From Volutella citrinella (taxonomy: Eukaryota > Ascomycota > Sordariomycetes > Hypocreales > Nectriaceae): DNA of 64,000 bases. Of the stretch, positions 1 to 9,700 are shown one piece after another. Positions within the stretch are counted from its first letter, which is position 1; each line of letters begins with the position of its first letter. The stretch lies in NCBI GenBank assembly GCA_034401135.1, contig JAWZSP010000007.1, positions 1 through 64,000 of the forward strand. The letters are read 5' to 3'. The notes beneath the pieces were generated by a model. It had not been told where the DNA came from. It saw only the letters and a list, made by a program, of their open reading frames with translations, and did no database searches. The position numbers and the translations under genes are program-made.

Positions 1-350
1 AATTGAATAGATAGAGCTAATCGTCTTTTATGATATAAAAGTATTCAAGTTTATAGCGGTTATAAAATGTCATGAAACTACCTATTTATGTAAAAGCACC
101 GTTATAACCAACAATACGATTTTAGGGTAAAAAGGAGGAGTAGGTGGATTCCCTGCCCTTCTTAAAATCATACATAATCTCCCAGGAGATTGAACATAGT
201 AATATAAATACTAAAATATTTATTTTGCCAATAATTCCTGATATCAAGAAATATACCCATATTATTATAATTAATCTATTATACTCTAAAACCATAGGAT
301 GTAATAGAGGAATTACTAAAAATAATATAATTTAATTTCATAAAAAAAAT
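1..350. other. Mitochondrial-type AT-rich leader, no gene recognised
   Basis: Very AT-rich sequence continuous with the atp6 copy that follows. No tRNA cloverleaf or atp8-like frame could be recognised by eye. The open frame at 144-335 starts with GTG and resembles nothing known to me. It is taken as mitochondrial intergenic DNA purely because of its neighbour. Confidence 0.5.
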
Positions 351-1124
351 ATGAAAAATAATTTCTTTACAGAAATTATAAGTCCCTTAGATCAGTTTGA
401 AATAAGAGACGTATTACACTTAGAAATTTTAAGTGGTAATTTCCACTTATCATTACCAAAATATAGGATTATATTTAACTATAGGTGCTTTAATTATATT
501 AACTTTAAGTATAGTTTCTACTAACTATAACAAATTAGTAAGTAATAATTGATCTATAGCTCAAGAATTTTATATGTTACTATTCATAACATAGTAACAA
601 ATCAAATAAATGCTAGAAATGGTCAAATTTATTCCCATTTATTTATACTTTATTGTATTTATATTAATAAATAATTTAATAGGTATGGTTCCTTATAGTT
701 TCGCATCAACAAGTCATTTTGCATTAACATTTGCTCTTAGTTTTACAATAGTATTAGGTGCTACAATTTTAGGATTCCAAAAACATGGATTAAAATTCTT
801 TTCTTTATTAGTACCAGCTGGTTGCCCATTAGCTCTTTTACCTTTATTAGTTACTATAGAATTAATTTCATACTTAGCTAGAAATGTTTCATTAGGTTTA
901 AGATTAGCCGCTAATATTACAGCCGGTCATATGTTATTAAGTATATTAAGTGGGTTTGTTTATAATATAATGAACTCAGGATTTATATTCTTTGTTTTAG
1001 GTTTAATACCATTAGTATTTATTATCGCTTTTCAGGATTAGAATTAGCAATAGCCTTTATTCAAGCTCAAGTATTTGTAGTTTTAGCCTCTTCATATATA
1101 AAAGATGGTTTAGATTTACATTAA
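351..1124 (+). pseudogene. atp6: Mitochondrial ATP synthase subunit a (atp6), frame broken
   Basis: ATP6 is the proton-channel subunit of mitochondrial F1Fo ATP synthase. The reading frame starts at ATG 351 and can be followed to the TAA at 1122-1124. It includes the hydrophobic core with NLIGMVPYSFA and the SLGLRLAANI helix carrying the essential Arg, and ends in the usual IKDGLDLH. A TGA near 550 reads as Trp, as in the mould mitochondrial code. The frame breaks about five times, near 456-462, 566-569, 629-632, 648-652 and 1032-1035. The last four look like one missing T in a T run. That pattern fits uncorrected long-read homopolymer errors at least as well as a decaying nuclear copy. Placement outside the telomere also suggests an assembly join. 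Confidence 0.85.
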
Positions 1125-1275
1125 TTAAATATACAAAAGTTACTATATTCACTGCTATAGTGATAAATAGATTCTTGAAGAAAACTTTTATGGTACATAA
1201 AGTATATTATACTTTATAAATTAAAAATATTAATAAAATTGTTTGATTAATATAGTAATCATAAGAGGAAAAGCG
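1125..1275. other. Mitochondrial intergenic sequence up to the telomere junction
   Basis: AT-rich sequence without recognisable genes runs from the atp6 stop to the first CCCTAA unit. The change is abrupt at about 1271-1277. Confidence 0.5.
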
Positions 1276-1276
1276 A

Positions 1277-1405
1277 CCTAACCCTAACCCTAACCCTAAC
1301 CCTAACCCTAACCCTAACCCTAACCCTAACCCTAACCCTAACCCTAACCCTAACCCTAACCCTAACCCTAACCCTAACCCTAACCCTAACCCTAACCCTA
1401 ACCCT
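1277..1405. repeat. Telomere array (CCCTAA)n, about 21 units
   Basis: Uninterrupted CCCTAA hexamers (TTAGGG on the other strand), the canonical filamentous-fungal telomere repeat. The C-rich strand is on top, as expected for the left end of a chromosome, so everything at 1-1275 lies on the outer side. Confidence 0.97.
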
Positions 1406-2990
1406 TGCGACGCAAACTCGCTTACTGTCGTGAACGCTTTCCACGGAACCCTAAACCACCCTGTTAAGCCTAACTCCAACCCCGAACGTGCCGCCGGCGC
1501 GCCCTCCTTCTTCAGCGGTTAGCGGTTAGTTTAGACTCGGTACCACACCCTTCTTAACACCTCAACCCTAGCTCTTCAACTTTTACTGCCGCCAGCGCCC
1601 TTACACACCTCAGAGGTTAGCCCTCTTTAACTCCTCTCTCCTTACCCTCCTCTGCCCTTTCCACCTCACTCTCTAGTCTTACTACCACTCCCACCCCTTC
1701 ACTTCTCCTGTCCGTCCAAAAGTCGACGTCGCTGTCTAAAACACCCCAGTGCCACCTACTTTAACACCCTACTTCTCTCTTAGCTCCTTGTCTCTACCCC
1801 CGTCCTGTTTCTACCACTCTTCAACCCCCCCTGCACAACTCTACTAGCACTCTTCACTCTCTTCCACAACACTAAGCACCCTACGCCTCTGCTCACTGCT
1901 CTTCTACAGCTTGTACCGCTGTACACGTTAGGGTTCAACAGGCCAGGCGGTAGGTTGGGGTAGACGCAACCAGCCTGCTACCTACAGTTAGTCTCCTTGT
2001 CCTTAACCCTTACCGCGGCTGCTTACCTCACTCTACACTCCTCAGCCTTGTAGCTCTACTTGCCGTCGCAGTTGCAGTCGTTGTTGTAGTTATAGTCGTA
2101 GTCGTAGTTGTAGTCGTAGTCGTAGTTGTAGTCGTAGTCGTAGTTGTAGTTGTAGTCGTAGTTATAGTTGTAGTCGTAGTCGTAGTCGTAGTTGTAGTCG
2201 TAGTCGTAGTCGTAGGTAGGGTTGGGGTTGTAGTTGTAGTGGCCCCCCTGGGGGCTGCTCTAGGGTTAGGGTCACCTCCTTGCCTTCAGCCTGCCCGTAC
2301 CGTCACCCGTAGGATTAGATGTACGGTTGGGCGTAGGACCTGCCAGTCCAGCTCGGTCTCGCTAGCGTGTGCGTCACCCCATGCCGTAACAGTGCCTTAA
2401 CGTACCCCCGGTGCCGTCGCAATAACTCCTTGTTGTAGATAAATTGAAACACCTTTCCCTTTTCTTGTCCGTAACCCTACGTCGGCTGTCCGGAACGCAC
2501 GGTGACATTAGACCTTACTAGAAACAAGGCAGTGCCTTCTTTTAACCCTACACTACTGACCTCCGGCATAACAACGGCTCCGCCAACGAGAGGCCCTCAC
2601 TGTTGACCGTCCTTGACACTCGGTGTAGGGTTAGGGTTACCTGTGAACCCTACCCTAGACCAAGACACCGAACACATTATCGCGCCGTCTATAGCTCTGC
2701 CCCTTGTCGGCAAGTATTTACCCAGCCAAATAACGCAAAGATACGCAAGATTAAACTCATTCAACACCTTGTAACTCGTCATCGTCTTTCCGTCCTCTAT
2801 TTCTCCGATTAGACACTTGTCGAGGCTCTCTAGTACCTCTTGAAGGAAAGCGTCTTTGAGTCCATTTACGACGCCCGCCTACTCTTTCCCGAGCTGTTTC
2901 ACTCGTCTCCATCCGAACCAAGAGTGACCTGCGCCGAGTCTCCTCCTCCTACCACCTTACGCTCCTTAGCTATGGACTAGCTGCTCGCTT
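1406..2990. other. Subtelomeric, pyrimidine-rich sequence without a recognised gene
   Basis: The plus strand is strongly enriched in C and T for about 1.5 kb, continuing the strand bias of the telomere. No reading frame longer than about 70 codons is convincing. Short TTAGGG-like stretches in the opposite orientation occur near 1928, 2263 and 2625. Confidence 0.6.
2068..2240. repeat. GTAGTY microsatellite
   Basis: A run of GTAGTC and GTAGTT triplet pairs with few interruptions. It is followed at about 2241-2256 by a C6/G5 palindromic-looking stretch. Open frames through it are interrupted. Confidence 0.85.
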
Positions 2991-3000
2991 CTTTCCAGAG

Positions 3001-3255
3001 GTGCTCCGCCCTTTTCCCCACTGCGCGTGTACCCTAGATCAACTCACTCTCAGTGCCCTAAGCACCGGCCAATACTCCGACCTCACCCTCATCTCGACCG
3101 CTAAGTCTTACACAGCCCATCGCCTTCTCATTCATCAGAGGGCTCCAGTCATAGCAAGCGCCATCAGCCGTCGAGATATCACTCGAAACGACCTACACAA
3201 TGCAGCAAGAGACTACTTTAACTTCATTGATGATAGCCCTCAACCAGTCGACTGC
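3001..3255 (+). pseudogene. BTB/POZ domain fragment
   Basis: The translation contains TGQYSDLTLISTAKSYTAHR, the start of a fungal BTB/POZ domain (G-x-YSDL, then the aromatic-x-VH-R motif), followed by an acidic segment resembling the DDP-x-AV strand. BTB domains are protein-interaction modules. A normal fungal BTB protein runs 200-300 residues; here sense homology stops near 3255, where an antisense RNase H fragment begins, and the frame closes soon after. No start context is clear. I read it as a subtelomeric relic. Confidence 0.55.
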
Positions 3256-3372
3256 CTCTTGGCCAGCCTGTCTGCGTTTTCGTTGAATTTGCGCAATACA
3301 TGCCAGAACAGGACTTCGATGCCAACACTGTTCAAGGTCTTCACCAGCTCATCGAGTTTCTCGAGATGAGAT
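3253..3372 (-). pseudogene. RNase H C-terminal fragment (second copy)
   Basis: Read on the minus strand, this encodes a diverged copy of the last 40 residues of the neighbouring RNase H protein, including IEVLFWHV and the NADRLA segment with the final catalytic Asp. The DNA similarity to 3480-3600 is visible directly. It is a partial duplication in the same orientation as the complete gene, about 100 bp away. Confidence 0.7.
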
Positions 3373-3475
3373 TTGTCTCGGAACCATATTAATGCGAGAC
3401 TAGGCGAACAGCTAGCACTTATAACCCTAACCAGCCAAGTTTTTTAACCCCCCTTCCTAATTTCCTCGCCAACTA

Positions 3476-4132
3476 TTATGTAAAAGCTCTATTAGCCAGC
3501 TCGTCTGCCTCTTTATTATAATAGCGTCTTACATGCCAGAACAGTACTTCGACGCCAATACTCCCTAAGTCCTTCACTAGCCCCTCGAGTTTCCGAAATA
3601 ATTCCATATTAGCAACAGGGGTCCCCTTTGCAGTCCGGTAACCATTGGCCTGCCACTTAAAGATCCACTCCGTCATACCCTTGACCAAGTACTCTGAGTC
3701 TGCCTTGATAACCACTTGAGAAAGTGATTCATCGGAGAGCCTGTTCCTCTGGATGTTGAGAGCCTGTTCAAGACCAAGCACTCCAGCCTCTAACTCGGCA
3801 ATCTGATTCGTGGCTGGGTTGCTTTGTAGTAGGCGGCTCTGGTTGTATGCTGATGCCGCGCCGACAAACACACCCACCGCCGCTCGTGCGAGTGGTGTCC
3901 CATTGCCCTTGCAAGCGCCGTCGACGGCAATCACGATGCTGTCTAAGTGCGACGTTCGACAATCACAAACCCCACAAGGGCTTGCATTATCGCATGCCAC
4001 GTTGACCCAAAGCTTATCGTCACAGATTTCCACGTCGTCAGGTGTTACGTCCTCTCCAAATAGAGCAGCAACATCAAACAGTCGACTCTGCTGCCCCTTC
4101 CGTGACTGCGGTTTGCGGTGTGCCTTTCGCAT
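3476..4132 (-). CDS. RNase H-fold protein, 218 aa
   Basis: RNase H family nucleases cleave RNA in RNA-DNA hybrids. The ATG at 4132 is chosen because the open frame upstream begins only with TTG. A basic N-terminal tail leads to a domain from about residue 64. The four acidic positions of the fold are present: D71 in VDGACKGNG, E113 in TNQIAELEA, D145 in IKADSEYL and D210 in NKEADELAN. The usual FWHV strand precedes the last Asp. It resembles stand-alone fungal RNase H-like proteins rather than a polyprotein end, since no reverse transcriptase frame is adjacent. A cysteine cluster (CGVCDC) lies just before the domain. Specific substrate unknown. Confidence 0.75.
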   Translation of the reverse strand: MRKAHRKPQSRKGQQSRLFDVAALFGEDVTPDDVEICDDKLWVNVACDNASPCGVCDCRTSHLDSIVIAVDGACKGNGTPLARAAVGVFVGAASAYNQSRLLQSNPATNQIAELEAGVLGLEQALNIQRNRLSDESLSQVVIKADSEYLVKGMTEWIFKWQANGYRTAKGTPVANMELFRKLEGLVKDLGSIGVEVLFWHVRRYYNKEADELANRAFT

Positions 4133-4321
4133 AAGGAACCAGCCGATGTAGAGCAAAGGTAATTAGGGAAAAAATGACATGAAGAGCGATTGACGAGCGG
4201 AAGGAACCCTTACTAAAGGGTGCGCTGGGCTGTGTGCAACAAGCAAAATGCAAAGTGGCCACTTTCGGTGAAAAGGCGGGGTGATACAGAAAGAACAAAA
4301 GAGTCATACAGGCGGGGTTGG

Positions 4322-4406
4322 CTGAATAAGGCCGGCCGAACAAGGCTGGCCAATAAGGCTGCCCAACGAGGCTGCCCAACGAGGTTGCCCAACTAGGCTG
4401 CCCAAC
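4322..4406. repeat. 13-14 bp tandem repeat, about six units
   Basis: Degenerate repeats of AGGCTGCCCAACG, upstream of the RNase H-like gene. Confidence 0.8.
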
Positions 4407-4714
4407 ATGCAGCAGCTGACATATGACCTACTGATGCATTACCACAATAAACGATTATATATGCCACTAAGGGCACGAAGACCGGGTTTTAGATAGTTCC
4501 AACTACTGTATAACCAGTTCATTATGTCTCTCTATAGCCTAAATTTGCTGTGAAAGCGGCAAGCCGCAGGACAGCCTGATAGTACTATAGAACTGTAGCT
4601 TCATTGCTATGTGGTAAAAAGGTAGGATTAAGGTAGCCCTAATATATACTTTTCAGCCATCCAGTATCATTATAGTGCTTACATTATGGAAAAAAACAGC
4701 AGTAACTTGAACCA
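4407..4714. other. Intergenic, nothing recognised
   Basis: A/T-richer spacer between the tandem repeat and the 3' end of the next minus-strand gene. Confidence 0.5.
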
Positions 4715-5952
4715 CTACCTTCCCATTCCTCCTCCTACTCCCTCCTCCTCCTCTGGGGTTCGTACACCAGGCTCGCTTAAAAGGTCCACCGGACCCAAGT
4801 CTCCGAGCCCCAAGCAGGAATAGCCCACCAGGTTCATTTTCTTAACGCTCACAACAAGTCGCTCCCCTACAAGAGCAGCATGTTCGTCGCGTTTGGCAAT
4901 ATACATAGCCAGCGCAGCACGCTCGTCCTTGTTTAAAACCGCCAGCTCCTCCTGAATCCTTAGCAGCCTATCCTCTAAATCCGACTTCTTATCACTAATT
5001 TTCGATAGCTCATTATCCAGCTTCGACTCTAACGTGCGTGTGTTCTCGACAATGGATGTGAACGCCATCTGAGTTTCATCATACAGCCTCTTGATCACAT
5101 CGGCGTGCTGTGCCCCGGTATCGAGCAGCTCGGAAAAAGCATGGGCCGTGGATAGGAGAGCTTGCAGATTCCTGGAGGACATAGGAACACGCCCCTCCGC
5201 AGTAGGTTGGATTCTGGCCACTGACTGGAGTAGTCCTTCCAGCGTCCTCTGATCAGTGTTGCCTCTTGCAGTAAGATAGGTGAGGTCTTCCCGGAATTCA
5301 TCCACCCATTGACTAAGTTGGACCAACTCGGCGCACTTCCACCCACGTGCCTGTAACGTTTCTTGCATATTTTCTTGTGCAAAAGCATAGCAGAGGTTTT
5401 CCAGAGCCGCCTGCAGCCTGCACATAATTGCATGCTGTGCTGGGTATGAGAGATCTGTAAGAAAATGAGTCGGCAATAAGGGTTCTCCTAATAATGCTGG
5501 TCAGGTATTTTAAATCGATGTAAAGACGGGTACCGCTTACCTGAACTTGAGTTTTCCATCTCCTGCGTACCCAGCAGCCCTAGTTCTGCTGCTTTCTCAG
5601 AATCTCGAAATGCACCATTGAGAATCAGCTGCTTAGCCTTTGCAATGATAAGATCCTCGTCGAAGCGATCCATTAATTGGATACATTCTTGGCCTTGACA
5701 CCTCTGGATCCTGTTCTTGATAAAGTTTCTTTCCTTTGCGCGTTGCGGCTTGGTGTTCTTAAAGACGCTTTTTAGAGCGTGATAGACATCTTGGTCACTT
5801 GGACCCGTTGAATGAGGCTCGGTCAATTCATCGCGAGTGAGGCATGTCGCACAGATCAGTAGCGTCTGTTGAGCGTCCTCCGGACCGCATCGAGAACATG
5901 GAGCCAGTGCAGCCCCCGTTGTTGCTGGTAGATTCGACTCCGATGTATTCAT
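4715..5952 (-). CDS. Two-exon hypothetical protein, CxxC cluster plus coiled coil, 383 aa
   Basis: Exon 1 is 5541-5952 and exon 2 is 4715-5454. The 86-bp intron (5455-5540) has a GTAAGC donor, a CTGAC branch site and a TTACAG acceptor, and splicing restores one frame. ATG 5952 is preferred over the TTG-initiated extension. Near the N-terminus CSRC and CATC form a likely zinc-binding pair. A basic region with KERNFIKNRIQRC follows. The C-terminal half is charged and heptad-rich (about residues 250-330), predicting a coiled coil, then a Gly/Glu-rich tail. I do not recognise the family. It is co-oriented with the RNase H-like gene downstream and the large gene upstream. Confidence 0.65.
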
Positions 5953-6454
5953 TCTCACCGTCAAGACTTCGGGCTTTTATATTTCGTACGCGACCTGATG
6001 ACTGTTGATGTAAAGAGGAAGAGAAGAGTGAGGCGGTGGTGGATACTGCGGGGTATTTGTGATGCCACGTCAACCAACTGCACTGATTATTGGCTGTCTC
6101 GCCACGCACCTAGCCAACGACGTACACTCCCTGTAGATACAGCAATCAAATCCTCTTGTGGGGTATACGGGCCTCGCCATATGACATAGAGCTGTAACTT
6201 CATATATATGCGCAACCTTCTGTAAATATGATCCTCATCGTGCTCATCGTGTGTCTACAGAGCAGGGCGTAGGGCCAACTTCGAATCCGCATCAATACTA
6301 TTCCGAGACATGTTCCACTGACCGCCGCCCTTGAACTCTTGCCCCCCTAATCGTCTCGCCCCTCATGCCATCCCTTCTGTTTTTACTCTCCCTACATACC
6401 CTTGACACACTCTTTTATGCCATTTAACCTCGAGCAAAAAGTTCAAACCCAATC
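5953..6454. other. Intergenic between oppositely oriented genes
   Basis: CT-rich tracts around 6330-6400 look like a fungal promoter for the small plus-strand frame at 6455. No other gene seen. Confidence 0.45.
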
Positions 6455-6619
6455 ATGACGGAGAAGAATGCTATGGATGTCGATATACTAGCCACGATCG
6501 ATCTGCTTAAGAAGCAGCTCAACTTCTGCGATGAGCACGCTAGTATACGGGCTGCCAACGCTCTTACGGACACCCAAACTGAGATAGGCCACCTAGCCTC
6601 TAGACGACATCGAGGATAA
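6455..6619 (+). CDS. Small hypothetical protein, 54 aa, possibly truncated
   Basis: ATG follows a CT-rich stretch and a CAATC context. The product is acidic and helical (residues 1-45), ending at TAA 6617. Coding-like sequence continues in the same frame for another 20 codons after the stop, so this may be a nonsense-truncated remnant of a longer short protein. Family unknown. Confidence 0.3.
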   Translation: MTEKNAMDVDILATIDLLKKQLNFCDEHASIRAANALTDTQTEIGHLASRRHRG

Positions 6620-6764
6620 GCCCTAAAGGCTTTAGGCACACTTGACAAATGTGTGATTATTATCGGCCAGATAAATGATATCTAGCCTGAATCTACGCTA
6701 CTCTTTGATATGAGGTTTCTATGGACATGCTCTCGCTATACGTATACGAACCCCGCGTTTGCAT

Positions 6765-9700
6765 TCAGGCGTTTCTTTTCTTTTCTTCCCGTTCCTGCTT
6801 GACTTGCTTCCTTAGCCGTTTCTGCGGCCGCCACGAGCCCGTGCTGTCCATAGTCTGTATGGTGAAGGCTGTCCCCTCGGTCCCGTCCGATGTATTAGAG
6901 GCATCTTCATCCTCCTCCTCTAATAGCTTCTCTAACACCAATCGACGCTGTTCTCGAATTTCTTCCAAACAAATAGATCCTTGTGAAAATCCGGTAGATC
7001 CAGCTCGAGATACCGTTGACTCGCTTGCCACGGCCACCGAGTGGCGAGACGGGAAGGATGCCGTGGGGGAAGACGTGTAGACTGCTTGGCTGGACCGCGC
7101 CATGCTGATCTTACGCTGCCGCCTAGCCTGATCTGCCTCCAGCGTCTTGTTGAATACAGCCTCAAGCTCGTCCAGAGTCTTCTTGCGTATGGCGCTGACC
7201 AGACGAAGCTGCGGCGGTCGGCCACCTTCGACGACGGGAAACAAGCTGCCATTGTTGTACGGCTCTACAGCACGACCCAGCCGCAATGCGTCTATATGCA
7301 CTGTCTGATTCGAGCTCAAAAGCAAGTCGCGCGTCGACCAATGAAACTGGCTGTTTGTGTTGTCCTCGTCGTCTTTCCAACCTGAACCGCCAAATCGCTG
7401 GCGGCATAAAGGTGCCAGTACCCGTGAAAGGCTGCTTTGTACAGAGATGCGCACGTCTGGGTCCTCGAGCTTACGCGGTGCTACGGTAGGATTGGGAAAA
7501 CCCAGAGACGTGCTAGTCGGCTCGATATAGATGATCGATGCCCACATCAGCCGCCGCTTCAAGTCCTTCTGCTTATTTTCCTTCGTGGTGCCGATAAGCT
7601 CTGTAGATGATGGCCAAGGCAAGATCCAGTGAGTGAGGAAGACTAATCGACTGAGGTCCTTATACCATCGTTGGGCCTCTACGAGACCAAAGTAGAATGT
7701 GATAAGTTCGATACTGCGCCGTGCTGCAATCCGAAAAGGGAGTGAATACCACCCTTTCCGCTCTCCTAGGGCTGTATGCGAACTGCTGTGGGAGAACAGA
7801 TCGTGAAACAAGTCCATCACCTCCGTCGATCGTAGCTTATTCCCGGTAATCAAGTGAGGCCAAGTGTGGCTGGTATCGCTCATCCGGTCATGGAATAGAT
7901 CACAGAGTCCATCGTAGCAAAGGTTGGGCGCATCGGAGTCGGGATAGCGACTGGCGGCCTCATCTGTGACGTCGGAGCCCGTCTTCCATTTTGTGCTCTT
8001 AAGGGCCACGCGCCAGACATCGCGTTGGAAGAGCTCGATAACGGTCGAATGGAGATACTCGAGCCATACCCTTTTAGCTGCCGCGTTCTCCATTACCTGG
8101 AATCGGCCGACCCAGCTCTGGGCCTGCCACATACGTACGTGGACATCCCGGATGTCCTTGAGCACTTGCCACTGCCGTTTGTAGTCCTGACGGAGCAGAT
8201 CGTTTCCGACGGCCAGTCGATCCCCCACTTCCGAGTGGAATCGCCAGATGTTCCAGTCAAACTTCCCCGGCAGCCACCAGCCAAATCCATGCAGCTTCGA
8301 GGTTTTGCCCAGACCCAGACCTTCCCGCTGCGTCTTTGTCTCTTCGGTGCCCCCCTCTTGCGTACGAGTGCGCCGTGTTGACTCCCACCTGTCGCTCCAC
8401 AGCACACTCTCACTGCCGATCAATGACGAGTCGTAGCTGAAGCGAAGTCCGCGGAGCGCCACGGCCATGGTGATCGTCTCGGGAAGTGAGTACTTTAACC
8501 CTGTCTGGGACTTGATGTGCTCGAACAGGAAGCAATACCGATTAACGCTCGCTCGAAGAAATCGTGCCATGGTAGCAGACGGTATTGAGAAGAAGGGCCT
8601 GTCCACGATGCCCTCGGACCCCAGACCCTCGGGTTGTTCTAGTGGCGGGTCCGCTCGGAACAGTTCTGTGATACGCCGCAGCAGTGCGAGAGACACCCTG
8701 TCCTCCGACCGGATGCCGTACGTGAACTGATGCTCGGGTAGCTCTTGGATCGGCGGGTCATCTGCGCAGGTCGGGATGTTCCGATGGATGCGTAGCTTGC
8801 TGAGTCGGTATGCGCATTGCACCCGCGACTGGTGTGCGTGGATCCCTTTCGTCGAGTTATTCTGGTCGCGGAGATACGACGGGTCAAGCGACATGCTCTC
8901 TGTGTGCCTGTTCTGGAAGGGATACTGCTTGGCCGCGTCGAACGGCACCTTGATGAGGTCGTAGAACTGACTATACACGAGCCCGTTCTCCATCTCCCAG
9001 CTCCCCGGTCGCGGCGTTACCGTCATGCCCCAAGCGTCGCGGAGCGTCACAAAGGGATACGTCGTCCTCGTGATTGGGGCTTTGCGGCCCTTGACATCCT
9101 CGCTGATGCACCGCCGGTCCTGTATACGGCTCCACTGCAGGCGCCGCCGCCATGCCTTGTCCAAGCAGCATCGCCGCCATAGCAAGACCCTGCCCTGCGG
9201 ACCCTTCTCTGCCGGCGTGCACTGGCGCCCGATGTCGATATAGGTTGATTCTGGCTTGAGGTATGTCTCGTCCACGGCCTGGACCCAGTGCCGCTGCCAC
9301 TTCTCCAGCATTACATCTAACCTCGGCTGCATCCAGGCCAGCTTGGTGTTCTTTGCGGCCATGTACAGCCGCACACCCTCAAACTCACTGTAGGCCGCCG
9401 CCCTATACTGGATCCCGCACCACAGAGCGTCGAGGTATTGCGGCTGCAGGGTGATATAGAAGTGCTTGCGCCGTGCCCCCGAGTTCCCGGCACCCGGCTG
9501 GCTCCTCTTCTTGCCGGCTGCCCCGAAATCGTCTTCCATCTCGGCCTGCTCTGCTGGCTTCACCTCGCCTGCTGCAAGTGCTTCCCGAGGTGCGCTGCTG
9601 TCTGACGTAGCGATCGCGTGCGTCTTGGGGATGTACTGGAGGATGTTGTTGTCGTCGATCGCGGCCTGCATAGCCGGCATCACCACCTCCTCGTACCAGC

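Noticed and set aside
1207..1479. Open frames encoding Gly-Leu or Arg-Val repeats
   Set aside because: They are translations of the telomere hexamer and have no coding meaning.
2068..2240. Trinucleotide-like array considered as a CRISPR or coding repeat
   Set aside because: There are no spacers, and frames through the array are broken; it is a simple microsatellite.
3476..4132. RNase H gene as the tail of a non-LTR retrotransposon
   Set aside because: It has its own start and N-terminal region, and no reverse transcriptase frame or 3' tail lies next to it.
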